Made by a program: the position numbers and the translations under genes. This document shows positions 1 to 11,000 of a stretch of 64,000 nucleotides of DNA, piece after piece. The stretch's first letter is position 1. Every line of letters starts with the position of its first letter. Source of the DNA: Onthophagus taurus (lineage: Eukaryota; Arthropoda; Insecta; Coleoptera; Scarabaeidae); the NCBI RefSeq assembly GCF_036711975.1, contig NW_027248940.1:62001-126000 (forward strand). Reading direction: 5' to 3'. Below the pieces are notes generated by a model. It was given only the letters and a program-made list of their open reading frames with translations. It ran no database searches and had not been told where the DNA came from.

Positions 1-2
1 CT

Positions 3-1502
3 CTGCGAGCAGTTAACTCTACTGGGGGGCCCGGCGGCGACGGTGTACCTCCTGTTCTCATTAAAAACTGCTGTGAATCTCTTAGTGAGCCTTTAACAAT
101 TTTGTACAATAGATCCTTAAGAGAGTGTGTATTTCCGCAAATATGGAAGCGTGCCACAGTTGTACCTATATTCAAATCTGGCAGTAGAAGTTCCGTCAAA
201 AATTACAGGCCCATTTCTCTACTGCCTATATTCGGTAAAGTTCTCAAGAGCTTAATTTATAAACCAATTTTTTACATTGTTAAGAATGTTTTAGACCAAC
301 AACAACATGGTTTTTTTGCTGGTCGCTCAGTAGAGACTAATCTTCTTGAATACACTAATTATATTTTACATTCTTTTGACGATAACTGCCAAGTTGACTC
401 CGTATACACTGATTTTAGCAAAGCTTTTGATAAGGTTGATCATCTGCTATTATTAAATAAAATAGAACAAGTTGGTTTGCCCAGCAATATACAACAGTGG
501 CTCGCTTCCTATGTGGTTAATAGAACGCAATGTGTCAGGATTAGAGGTTTCTCCTCACAGGCAGTGGCCGTCTCGTCCGGTGTCCCTCAGGGAAGTATCC
601 TTGGCCCCTTGCTCTTCAATATTTATATTAATGATATTTTTCATTGTTTTAAACATTCAAACTGTTTAATGTACGCAGACGATTTAAAAATTTTCTGCCG
701 TGTATCTGGCCCTAAGGATTGTTCTGCTCTTCAGCGCGATCTCTTCGACCTTGCTCAATATTGTCTGACAAATTTTATTAGCCTAAATTTTAGTAAATGT
801 GTTACCATCACATTTACAAAGAAAGCTAATCCCATACGTTTTGATTATTTTATTGGTGGGGAATTGTTGCAGAGAGTCACGTCTATAAAAGATCTGGGGG
901 TAACTTTTGATAGCAAACTTTTATTTAATGAGCACGTCGACTCGGTGGTCAACAAGGCTTCTCGTATGCTTGGATTTGTCATGAGATCAGCGACTGATTT
1001 CACTGATATCAGTTCCATAAAAACTCTCTATTTTGCGTATGTATTCAGCGTTTTAAATTATTGTTCTGTCATCTGGAATCCTAAATATGATATGTACGTG
1101 AAAAGATTAGAACTAGTCCAAAAGAGATTCCTTCGATTTTTATGCCGAAAGTCTCATAACACCTATGTTGACTACGACTCGGCGTGCCAATCCTTTCGGT
1201 TTCTGAGACTGACTCAGCGACGTTTTGCTAGTGACGTATTGCTATTCTATAAATTAATTCATAATATCTATAATTCGACTTCGCTTACGTCTCTAGTGAA
1301 TTTGCATGTTCCGCCCAGAACGTTGAGATATGATTTTCTCTTTTTCACTCCTACAACCCGCACTAATGCTTATCAACATTCCCCATTGTTGCGTGCCGCT
1401 CGTTCAGCCGATCGTCTGTCCATCGATATATTTGCTTATGAATCCATTAGCTCGTTTAAAAAATCGACCTTAGCTGCTGTTGGGAGCATGCCGTATAATT
1501 AA
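3..1502 (+). CDS. LINE reverse transcriptase, 5' end off window
   Basis: The frame is open from base 3 to the stop at 1500-1502, so the true N terminus (endonuclease domain) lies outside the window and no start can be chosen here. Seen in order: palm entry motif WKRATVVPIFKSG, fingers NYRPISLLPIFGK, the first catalytic aspartate in VYTDFSKAFDKVDH, the GVPQGSILGPLLF block, the catalytic YADDLKIF box near residue 225 of the visible part, then a thumb and a C-terminal region rich in aromatic and basic residues without RNase H. There is no stop or frameshift in about 500 codons, so this copy is young or was recently active. It would copy its own RNA into DNA at a nicked target. Confidence 0.9.
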   Translation: MRAVNSTGGPGGDGVPPVLIKNCCESLSEPLTILYNRSLRECVFPQIWKRATVVPIFKSGSRSSVKNYRPISLLPIFGKVLKSLIYKPIFYIVKNVLDQQQHGFFAGRSVETNLLEYTNYILHSFDDNCQVDSVYTDFSKAFDKVDHLLLLNKIEQVGLPSNIQQWLASYVVNRTQCVRIRGFSSQAVAVSSGVPQGSILGPLLFNIYINDIFHCFKHSNCLMYADDLKIFCRVSGPKDCSALQRDLFDLAQYCLTNFISLNFSKCVTITFTKKANPIRFDYFIGGELLQRVTSIKDLGVTFDSKLLFNEHVDSVVNKASRMLGFVMRSATDFTDISSIKTLYFAYVFSVLNYCSVIWNPKYDMYVKRLELVQKRFLRFLCRKSHNTYVDYDSACQSFRFLRLTQRRFASDVLLFYKLIHNIYNSTSLTSLVNLHVPPRTLRYDFLFFTPTTRTNAYQHSPLLRAARSADRLSIDIFAYESISSFKKSTLAAVGSMPYN

Positions 1503-1730
1503 CATTACAATCAGCAATTCCTTATTGTTGTTATTTTTTACTTGTTTATAGAATGTTTGCTTAATTTCAATCAGAATTTTTGATCGTTTATTTTACTTAT
1601 CTTATTTTATTTTTTTTTTTTGCTACTGTTCACTACTGATGTTATTTTGTGTCTTTATTATTTTGTTTTGTTCTTATTCTTTTCAGTGACACAGCTTTTA
1701 TTGGGTTTGTCCTGTGCTGTGTCCTATGTA

Positions 1731-3133
1731 CAGGGTGGTTCAAATTCGATGTCCGAATAGGCTAACTCGGAAACTATAAGAGTTAGAAAAAAAGTAGCTT
1801 ACATGTCATGATCTCGTTTTTCGAGAAACTGCTAATGCCGAAAACCTTATAGCGCTACCGTCTTTTGTTTTTCCCCTAGAGGCCAAAATTGAAAATATCG
1901 TAAAACCAATAAGTGCAATTATCTTGGTTATTATTATAGGTGGAGTATTATAACTACGACATTATATGGACACTTTTTTACAGAGAATTTCATGGCATAG
2001 TCAAAAAAAAATTTTCGGTTTTAGATTTTGAGATATCATGAGAATTTTCGTTTTTTTAAATGGAAACAACCACTGATTATTCGCTTATTAAATTCGTTAT
2101 TTTTTTCTGATTACAAAAATATAGGGTTCGACAGGTCTATTTCTTATTGTTTTAGAATAAAGCTAAAAATAAACTTTTTTATAAAATTTCCATCTAGTGT
2201 CGTCGAGAAAATTAAATTTACAGTTTCCTGTAAGTTACGGGGCGGTAGGTAAAATCTAAAAAGTTAACAATTAAATACGAAGATAACTTCTGGTATTTAA
2301 AAACAAATCATTTTTTAATATGTAACATTCTAACATGTCAAACTTTTCAAAATTTACGTAATTAATCTTAAAAACAGGATTTTTAAAGTGACACTTCAGA
2401 AAATTTTTGAATACAAACAAATGTTGCTATGTTTATTTGAATTAAAAAAAAAACATGAGCGCCATCTATCGATAATTTATTAAGTAATTTAAAAATAATA
2501 TTAAATCGTAATAAAAAATGTGAAATAATGCAATCTATTCCAATTTTTGTGTAAAACATATATAAATTAAACAGTTCAACAAATATATTTGTTTCAAATA
2601 TCAGAAATATGTTTTTTTAAATTTTAGTTATAGAACCGTAATTTACAGGAAACTGTAAATTTAATTTCTTCGACGACACTAAAAGAAAAGTTTATTTTTA
2701 GTTTTATTCTAAAACAATAAGAAATAGACCTGTCAAACCCTATATTTTTGTAATCAGAAAAAAATAACGAATTTATTAAGCGAATAATCAGTGGTTGTTT
2801 CCATTTAAAAAAGTGAAAATTGTGATAATATCTCAAAATCTAAAACCGACAAAATTTTTTTGACTACGTCATCAAATTCTCTGTAAAAAAGTGTCCATAT
2901 AATGTCTTAGTTATAATACTCCACCTATAATAATAACCAAGATAATTACATATGCGGGTTTTGCGATATTTTCAATTTTGGCCTCTAGCGGAAAAACAAA
3001 AGACGATAGCGCTATGAGGTTTTCGGCATTAGCAGTTTCTCGAAAAACGAGATCATGACATGTCAGCTACTTTTCTTCTAACTCTTATAGTTTTCGAGTT
3101 AGCCTATTCGGACATCGAATTTGAACCACCCTG
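1731..3133. mobile_element. Long-TIR mariner, internally deleted (family A, copy 1)
   Basis: The element starts CAGGGTGGTTCAAATTCG and ends with its reverse complement, flanked by TA (1729-1730, 3134-3135). The two arms are about 510 bp inverted repeats, so two mirror-image small ORFs appear in them; these are not genes. The middle (about 2300-2440) matches the first codons of the transposase in the longer copy at 27846-30539, showing this copy is a deletion derivative that lost about 1.3 kb of transposase gene. It sits in the LINE 3' UTR. Confidence 0.85.
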
Positions 3134-3169
3134 TACATAAATAAATAAATAAATAAATAGTAGCTAGAA

Positions 3170-3840
3170 CTACTATTTACAGATTTAAGCAATATGCTCA
3201 AAACTATTCCGACATGTCCTACCAATGGCATGCGGAAGACATTATAAGCACCGATACTGTGCTATCAATGCCGTCAGATTTAGCGGGATCACTATCAGTG
3301 ATTAATGCTTAATACCAGATTGTACTGCCTAAACGGCAGTCCTGGATCGAAAACGAAAATTCTCTGATTCAGACAGATATTTGCATGTTCACAGATGGAT
3401 CAAAAACGCCGGAAGGGGTCGAAGCAGGAGTATACTGAGAGACACCTCGGATTAAGCAAGCTCACAGCCTGGGAACGTACTGTACTGTATTCCAGGCGGA
3501 AGTATTTGCTATTGACATGGGTGCTAAAATCCTTCTTGACTGAGGGGTGAAGAACACGACGGTACGATTTTTCTCAGACAGTCAAATTGCTCGCCAGGCG
3601 CTGCAGGCCGTGAAAACGGTGTCGGCTCTGGTAAATGACTATAAAAGGACATTAAATATGGGTCCCAGGTCACTCTGGGGCTGCTGGCAATGAGCAGATG
3701 AGCCAGCACGGAAGGGCAGCGCTAAAGCGTTTGTGGGGCCAGAACCACCAGTTGGTGAATCATTTGCAATGGCCGATGGATTTGCTGTAGACCAGTACAA
3801 TAGATCCTTAGCGTCGTGGTGCATGGTTGGTTGGTCCGCC
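3170..3840 (+). pseudogene. RNase H domain relic of an I-group LINE
   Basis: Three-frame reading shows a decayed RNase H: FTDGSK near 3390, FQAEVFAI (catalytic Glu) near 3495, RFFSDSQIARQAL near 3570, and a C-terminal ADEPARKGSA-like stretch near 3700. Several in-frame stops and frame changes break it, and no RT precedes it. It belongs to a LINE with a C-terminal RNase H, unlike the LINE directly to its left. It lies in what is probably intron 3 of the minus-strand phenoloxidase gene. Confidence 0.7.
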
Positions 3841-3912
3841 TACCCGATATGTAATCTACATAATGTAATGTAGTTCTTGGCTTCTATGTTATGAAAGAAA
3901 AGAATTTCGTAC

Positions 3913-4555
3913 TTTGTATGAATCTGGTACCACACCAAGTTCTTCGCTAGCTTTTTGTAAAACCTTTCCATCTAAAAACTTATACGGAAATGATTGTATG
4001 AAAGCCGGTAATTCTAAATGTTGCGTATCCGGGCGATGTATAATAGCGACCGAAAGTCCGTAATTAAAAAGATAGGGGTTTATTCTGTCTCTGGTGTAAA
4101 CAGCCATTGCCAATAAATCTTCAAAGGTTACCATTCCTACAAAAAAAAAACAATTTTTGATTTTTGAGATGAATTAAAAGAATTTTAATTTTACCTGTAA
4201 ACGTAGCAATTAAATATCCCGCGATTTCCCTATGCTTCGGAATGAAAAGAGAAAAACTAGCTTCTCTAGGAAACGATAAAATTTCTCTAAATTTTGCAGA
4301 GTCCGGTATCGAAATTTGTTTTACAGGTATCTTATCGTTTGTGTAATAATCTGCAATATCATTAACCACCTGTTCTGGTAAAGCTTTGTACCTAGCAGTC
4401 TGAAAAAAAAGAATCAAATTAAATAGAATTTATTAAAATTTAGTAATGTTTACCATATATTCATGTGGCACGATAAAAGATTTTTTTTCGGGACCTTTTG
4501 GGAGAAAACATGGTTCCAAAGGACGGTCGTAAAGTAAAAGAAGATTTTCTGCCAT
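3913..4555 (-). CDS. Phenoloxidase/hemocyanin-family protein, first three exons
   Basis: Exons 4555-4454, 4399-4195 and 4136-3913 join in frame with GT..AG introns to give the first 177 residues. The protein starts MAENLLLLYDRPLEPCFLPK, then has FSLFIPKHREIAGYLI and FEDLLAMAVYTRDRINPYLF, the hallmark of the hemocyanin N domain that precedes the copper centres of arthropod prophenoloxidases (about 680 residues). The last visible exon ends at a GTACGA donor. The copper-site exons are not in the window: they must lie beyond the left edge, making the next intron at least 3.9 kb and full of transposons, or the gene is truncated. No signal peptide is seen, as is usual for insect prophenoloxidase. 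Hexamerin or another superfamily member is possible. Product would oxidise phenols in melanisation. Confidence 0.8.
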
Positions 4556-4610
4556 TTCGGAACGCTTTGATGCACTTAAACGAATGATAAAACGGAATAA
4601 GCTGCATCCT

Positions 4611-4617
4611 TTTTATA
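4611..4617 (-). promoter_or_regulatory. TATA box of the phenoloxidase-like gene
   Basis: Read on the minus strand, TATAAAA lies about 56-62 bases upstream of the ATG (4555). An initiator-like TCATT falls about 30 bases downstream of it, near 4587, which would give a 5' UTR of about 30 bases. The tight TATA-Inr-ATG spacing supports the chosen start. Confidence 0.6.
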
Positions 4618-5055
4618 TCATTCATTCTAACCTCAAATATTTGTTTTGACTGGATTTACTTGAAAAACAGGATGCGGTTAATAAACTAAAGAAGTACGTC
4701 TAAAGAAGAAAAATAGTATTATATAGGTATGTATTAATATTTAAATTTTAATTTAAGGGTTATGAATTTCTAACATTGTTGCCAACGTTAATTTGTTTTC
4801 CATTATGTGGGGATATTATAATGTTAAAAAAGGAAACAAAAACAAAATGTTTGTGTAAGTTAATAACGAATTAATTTTAATTATTCATTTTAATAATTAA
4901 ACTTTAAAAAATATTTATTCTATTTAATTAATTTTTGGATTTAACGGTTGGTAGTATTTAAACGCGACCATTTCAACCGCCATTTTGTTTGGACCCAAGC
5001 GCGTTTTGCGGCGTCGTAATTTTAACTTGTAAAAATTCAAGAACTCCTTCCAAAA
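4618..5055. promoter_or_regulatory. Divergent intergenic region, phenoloxidase-like / SRSF1
   Basis: About 440 bp separate two divergently transcribed genes. The left part is AT-rich with no transposon ends seen. Near 4976 there is CCGCCATTTTGTTTGG, resembling the CGCCATTTTG (YY1/pho-like) motif of housekeeping promoters, followed by a CG-rich patch (AAGCGCGTTTTGCGGCGTCG) that probably marks the SRSF1 start region. Motif roles are inferred. Confidence 0.4.
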
Positions 5056-8000
5056 ATGTCTCACGGTAGAAGCGATTGCAGAATTTACGTTGGGAATTTA
5101 CCTCCAGACATCCGTACGAAAGATATTCAAGATCTTTTCTACAAATTCGGTAAGGTTACGTTCGTCGACTTGAAGAACAGAAGGGGTCCGCCATTCGCTT
5201 TCGTTGAATTCGAAGATCATAGGTAAATTTAAAAATATACAACATTCTAGAGAACCGCCAATATTTACTTTTAGAAAGAATGTCATAAAAAATTTAAAAA
5301 AATTTTTTTTTGGGTAAATAGGGATGCAGATGATGCTGTTCATGCTCGAGATGGTTACGATTACGATGGTTATCGTCTTAGGGTTGAATTTCCAAGAGGG
5401 GGTGGTCCTGGTGGATTTAGAGGTGGCCGAGGAGGTGGTGGAGATCGTGGAAGAAGTTCTAGGGGCCCACCTGCTCGTCGGTCTCAATTCAGAGTTTTAG
5501 TTACTGGTAAGTCATCTGATCCAATTTAATAATCTTGTTTCCAATAACATAATATTTATTTAATCTTTTCTTCATTTAGGACTACCTCCTTCGGGTTCAT
5601 GGCAAGATTTAAAAGATCATATGCGCGAAGCTGGGGATGTGTGTTTTGCGGATGCTTTCAAAGATGGTTCTGGAGTTGTTGAATTTTTGCGTTACGAAGA
5701 CATGAAGTATGCGATTAAGAAATTGGATGATTCTCGGTTTCGATCACATGAGGTAATATTCTTTATTAAAAAATTTAATATTAAAAAAAATGCTAGTGCG
5801 ATTGAACAATTAATAGGAGGATGTGGTTCTTACGATTAAAAAAAAAGTTCTGTTTTTTATAATAACCTTGAATTTTTAAATTGTTTTTCTTTGACATATT
5901 GTGTTGAAAATATAAGAAGCTGATTTGTTTAACGCAAATTGATAAGACTGTTTTATTAAATTATTAATTTTATTTCATTTTACTTTTAAATTTTGTCAAT
6001 TCTGTCAATTGATGTAGGTTAAAAATTTTTTTTGAAGTTATGTTTAATGATTATTTTAATTATTTTTTATTGAAAAAAAATTACAAAATGAGGCATATAT
6101 CAAGATTAGAGCTTTGTTCGTTGGGACTGCACTACTTGCACTCACTTGCACTATGCAGTTTAGTGCAGATGTTGTGTGTTCGTTGGGGATAGTGCAGTTT
6201 AGTGCAGTTGCATTCATACTGTTCGTTGGGCCAGGTGCAGTGCAATTTAGTGCAGCCGGTGCACGTTAGTGCAGATTTTGTTGCACCTGCTTTCGATTAA
6301 GTTCAATAAGTGCAGTGTAACTAAAATGGCGGAATATCGACCTGTATTTCGTTTAGGACGAAATGAACCAGTCTCACCTAAGCGGTCATACAAATTTTTA
6401 AATAACTTGTGATTTGGTTGTCTTCTGTTGGGGTATTTTAATAAATATCTTCTGCACGCTTCCCTTCCATTAAACTTTTCTTGAGCGTATATGCGTGTTA
6501 GAAAAAAAATTATGCCGGGGCATTATTTCAAAGTAACAAATACATTGATTACAATAATACTGAGCGTAAAATGAAACGGAATGTCAAACTGATTGTCTAG
6601 TGTTTGACTAAATAAAAACTTTGTCAACGCCAACTAATGTTTATTGAGCATAGTGAAATTTTGCAATGTGCGCTTAAACAGTGATTATCTCGGGAACGGA
6701 GAACTTTAGAGAATATTGATAGGTATACCAAATTTATGTAAAAATGTCTGAGAAACTGTTTTATGTTATGTGAGTTGTAAAAATTTTAATGATGAAAAAG
6801 ATATGCCTACTTTAAGGATGGTTTTTTAAGGTAGACAGCGCCATCTGAAAGATAAATCAAAACTAACACCAAATTATTATTTATTGTAATAAAAAATGAT
6901 AATGTACCAATTTGCATGTTCATAATGTAAGAGACAACGAAATTATTAAAGAAAAACGAAAATAAAGTATTAACTTTAACCATCTGTATCTTCGTTATTA
7001 TTAACAATTGGACTAAGATAAATTGGGTTAAATCGTAATAATTATATGTAAGGAATTCACTGTTGCTCTGTGTCCCATTAGTAACGGACCACCCTGTATA
7101 TATTAAGAAATAAAGCCTTATAATTATTAATATTTGTTGTATTAGAGAACACAGTACATTCAATACCAGTAGAGGCAGTAGAAAACTACCCCTACTTTTT
7201 TGGAATAATTTAAAAACTACCTGTTGATTTTGGCTTCATTAAATACACTTATAGTACATTTAAAAATATTAATCATGTGTTTTTTCTCATTTAGGGGTGG
7301 CTGGGGTTAACTACCCTCACCACCCCAAATTTTTTTTTTTCAAGTACTGCTTATCGATTTTGGTGCAGTTTAGCATGTGATTTCTACTAATAAGGGTTAG
7401 TAGTTTGGGGTAGAAAATATATTTCGCTAATAATTGAAAAAAATAAAAAATAATAATAATATAATAATAATTGATGAATCGCTACTAAAAAAACATTCTG
7501 CAATGATTTCATTTTCCACGAGTATTTCGCTGACAATCTCCTGTTCGTCCATTTCAAATATTACACACTTTTTTTATAAAAATCTGTTCGTTGGGACCAC
7601 GGTTTATACACTTTTCTGACCTGCACTAAGTTGACATGACATTGCATTGACTTACACTTCATTGCACTATGACGTCATACGAGTGCCATGTCGTGCAGAG
7701 TAGTACAGTCCCAACGAACAAAGCTTAGGAGTCACTCTTAAAAATCGATGATTTTTTTTTTAATTGATAGGAAATGAGTCAAAAGAGGCGTTAATGATAA
7801 AAAAAAAGTGCGGAAAAGTGTAGTACTTACCGAAAAATCACTTTAAAGTTGCGATTTGACGTTTCTTTTTGCAAGTTCAAAGCAATGTTAAAATTGCATT
7901 TTCATATTAAATCCTAACCTGAAATTGTTTAATTTATACCCACGCACTAAATAAAAACTTATTTTCACTAAACTTATTGAGATTACAACATATTTTCGGA

Positions 8001-11000
8001 TGAAAACCTTATTTCTTAGGCTATCAATGCATAACGACAACTACCTGTCGTTAGATAGAATTGTTTCTACCAAATGTGTGTTAATAGACTTTGTGTTAAT
8101 AGATTGTGTATCAATTGATCTGTCAAACGACTGAAATATCTTTATATTGTAAATATAAATGATAAATAAGTATAATAGCTTATTTAATAGTACCTTACTT
8201 AAGTTAAAATAGTTAATTAATTAAAAATTAATATTAAAAAAGACGTGTACATGGTTACAAAATAACAATAAAAAAAATAACCCGTGTGACGATGGCAACA
8301 AACTGTGTATTTAACCAAATGACAATTACAACTAACAACACAAGCAATGTTAACCATGACATGTATTTTCGTATTAAATCCTAACCTCAAATTGTTTAAT
8401 TTATACCCACGCACAAAATAAAAAGTTATTTTCACTTAACTTGAGATTACAACATAACTATTCATAATGACACCTATGTGAAGTTAGCCCCCAATTAGAT
8501 AGGATTTTACATGTATAGTATTTTGATTATAACATGAGAACCAGTGAACCCATTTCGATAAACAATGTCTCATTCGAAAGCTTAATCTTTGGTCAATACG
8601 ACAGTGGAAATGCCCGATTCGAAATCTCTTTCGAATTTCGTTAAAACGCCAAAATAATGCGAACATACACGAAAATTACACAAAATTGACCTTCTTTAAA
8701 TGGTGATAACTCGTAAACGATGTACCCGTTAATCAAGATCTATACGTCACTCGATTCGTCATAGTGTCTTCTATTGAAATTACAAGATGCCCGATTTCAA
8801 TTCTCTTCCGTTAACTTTATACAGCCACGTGTGAACGCTCAAAAGTATAGTCCCCAATATAAAAAAATTAATTTAAACTAAATCGACCATAATAATTAAA
8901 GAACAGTTTGACGGATTTTAATGTTTTATATCTCAATCGAAAGTTTATGTCTGGCTGAATGCTGTTGTCGAAATGCCCGATTCGAAATATTTAAGGATTT
9001 TGATTAAAACACAACAAACGAATTAATTAAACACATCAATTATCTTCGTAACTAATTGACCAATTTTAGTCATCAAAATCTCGGTCGAAAGTATGATCTG
9101 CAATGAATGCGAAGGTGGAAATACCCGATTTCAAAATTTACTAATTATGTACATACAAACATTGAAATGATTCCGCGAGAGATTTCGAGTCGGGCATTTC
9201 CACTTTCGTATTGGCCAAAGATTAAGCTTTCGAATGAGATTTTGATTATCGAAATCGATTGACTGGTTTTCTTGTTATAATCAAAATACTATACATGTAA
9301 AATCCTATCTAATTGGGGGCTAGAAAAATTTGGAGCTAACCTCGCATAGGTCATGATGACTAAGTGGCTGTCGTTACATAGACTGTGTGTCTATTAACTA
9401 TGTACAAGAGCGTCGCCAGATAGGAGCAAAGATAGATTCGAAAAAAAAATTGAATAGAATATAAGATACAAATAGATTCTAAAAATCCATTACTATACAT
9501 GTAAAATTCTGTTTAATTGGGGGCTAACTTCACATAGGTCTCATTATGAATAATTATGTTGTAATCTCAACAAGTTTAGTGAAAATAACTTTTTACTTTG
9601 TGCGTGGGTATAAATTAAACAATTTGAGGTTAGGATTTAATACGAGAAATACATGGTTAACATTGCTTGTGTTGTCAGTTGTAATTGTCATTTGGTTCAA
9701 TACACAGTTTGTTGCTATCGTCACACGGATTATTTATTTATTTTTATTTTGTAAGCATGTCTTTTTTAATAACTATTTTAATTTAACTAAACTACTATTA
9801 AATAAGCTACTATACTTATTTATCATTTATATTTACAACATAAAGATATTTCAGCTTTCAGTCATTTGACAGATCAATGCAATCTATTAACACAAAGTCT
9901 ATTATAGTGAGTTTACACATGCATGGATTTAGTGGCGCCAATACAAACTGGTGCGCCAGTAAAATTAAATTGCATGTGTAATAGTGAGTTTACACATGCA
10001 TGGATTTAGTGGCGCCAATAAAAACTGGCGCGCCAGTAAAATTAAATTGCATGTGTAAACATCAACTGGCATGCAAGTTGAAACCAAGCATGCATGGATC
10101 GGAAAAGTCTGCACCCTTCTGAAATTACTGGCGCCAGTGATGAGTCTAAAACATGTAACCATGGCAACATAGGTGAGTGTCCACAAAAATTCAAAATTTT
10201 TTAATGTCAAATTTAGGTTATGTTTCATTGCATTCAAATTAAATCCCAATTACGTTAACAGATTCAAAGATACTGTTTAATTATCCACATAAAACCTAGA
10301 ATATATCTATTTTCGTTTCAGTTGAGGTCCTAATTTATGTATATAGTTGTAGTACACTTTAAAATGACACTGGCGTGTCACTTATTTTTTACATGTGCCA
10401 CGCCAGTGGCACATGTAATGTAAACCTTTACTGGCGTGCAAATAGAACTAGCGCAACTACTGGCGCCACTAAATCCATGCTCTAAACTCACCTTAAACAT
10501 CAACTGGCATGCAAGTTGAAACCATGCATGCATGGATCGGAAAAGTCTGCACCCTTCTGAAATTACTGGCGCCAGTGATGAGTCTAAAACATGTAACCAT
10601 GGCAACATAGGTGAGTGTCCACAAAAATACAAAATTTTTTAATGTCAAATTTAGGTTATGTTTCATTGCATTCAAATTAAATCCCAATTACGTTAAACTG
10701 GCGTGTCACTTATTTTTTACATGTGCCACGCCAGTGGCACATGTAATGTAAACTTTTATTGGCGTGCAAGTAGAACTGACGCAACTACTGGCGCCACTAA
10801 ATCCATGCATGTCTAAACTCACCTTTAATCACAGACTACTACCAGACGGCCAACTCCATTGTGAAAGCGAGATCCAATATATACCGGTCTCTCTCACTCA
10901 TCATGTAACACTTATGTATGTAGATGGCAGTGAGAAGCAAAAATGCAATTGGCGCCAAATTCAAATCTTTTATTTAATTTAATATTTGAATACAGAAATA

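Larger units (their letters stand above)
1..3159 (+). mobile_element. CR1/Jockey-type LINE, 3' part
   Basis: The 3' portion of a non-LTR retrotransposon enters from the left edge. It holds the reverse transcriptase reading frame, an AT-rich 3' UTR and a terminal run of TAAA/AAAT repeats at about 3137-3159, which is a typical LINE 3' tail. The 3' UTR is split by a TA-flanked mariner-like element at 1731-3133, which therefore inserted later. No RNase H domain follows the RT thumb, which suits a CR1- or Jockey-like clade better than I/R1; the exact clade is inferred. Confidence 0.85.

Noticed and set aside
2028-2836. Two mirror-image small ORFs on opposite strands
   Set aside because: They are the two arms of the family A mariner; the same peptide appears again at 30018-30242. 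Not genes.
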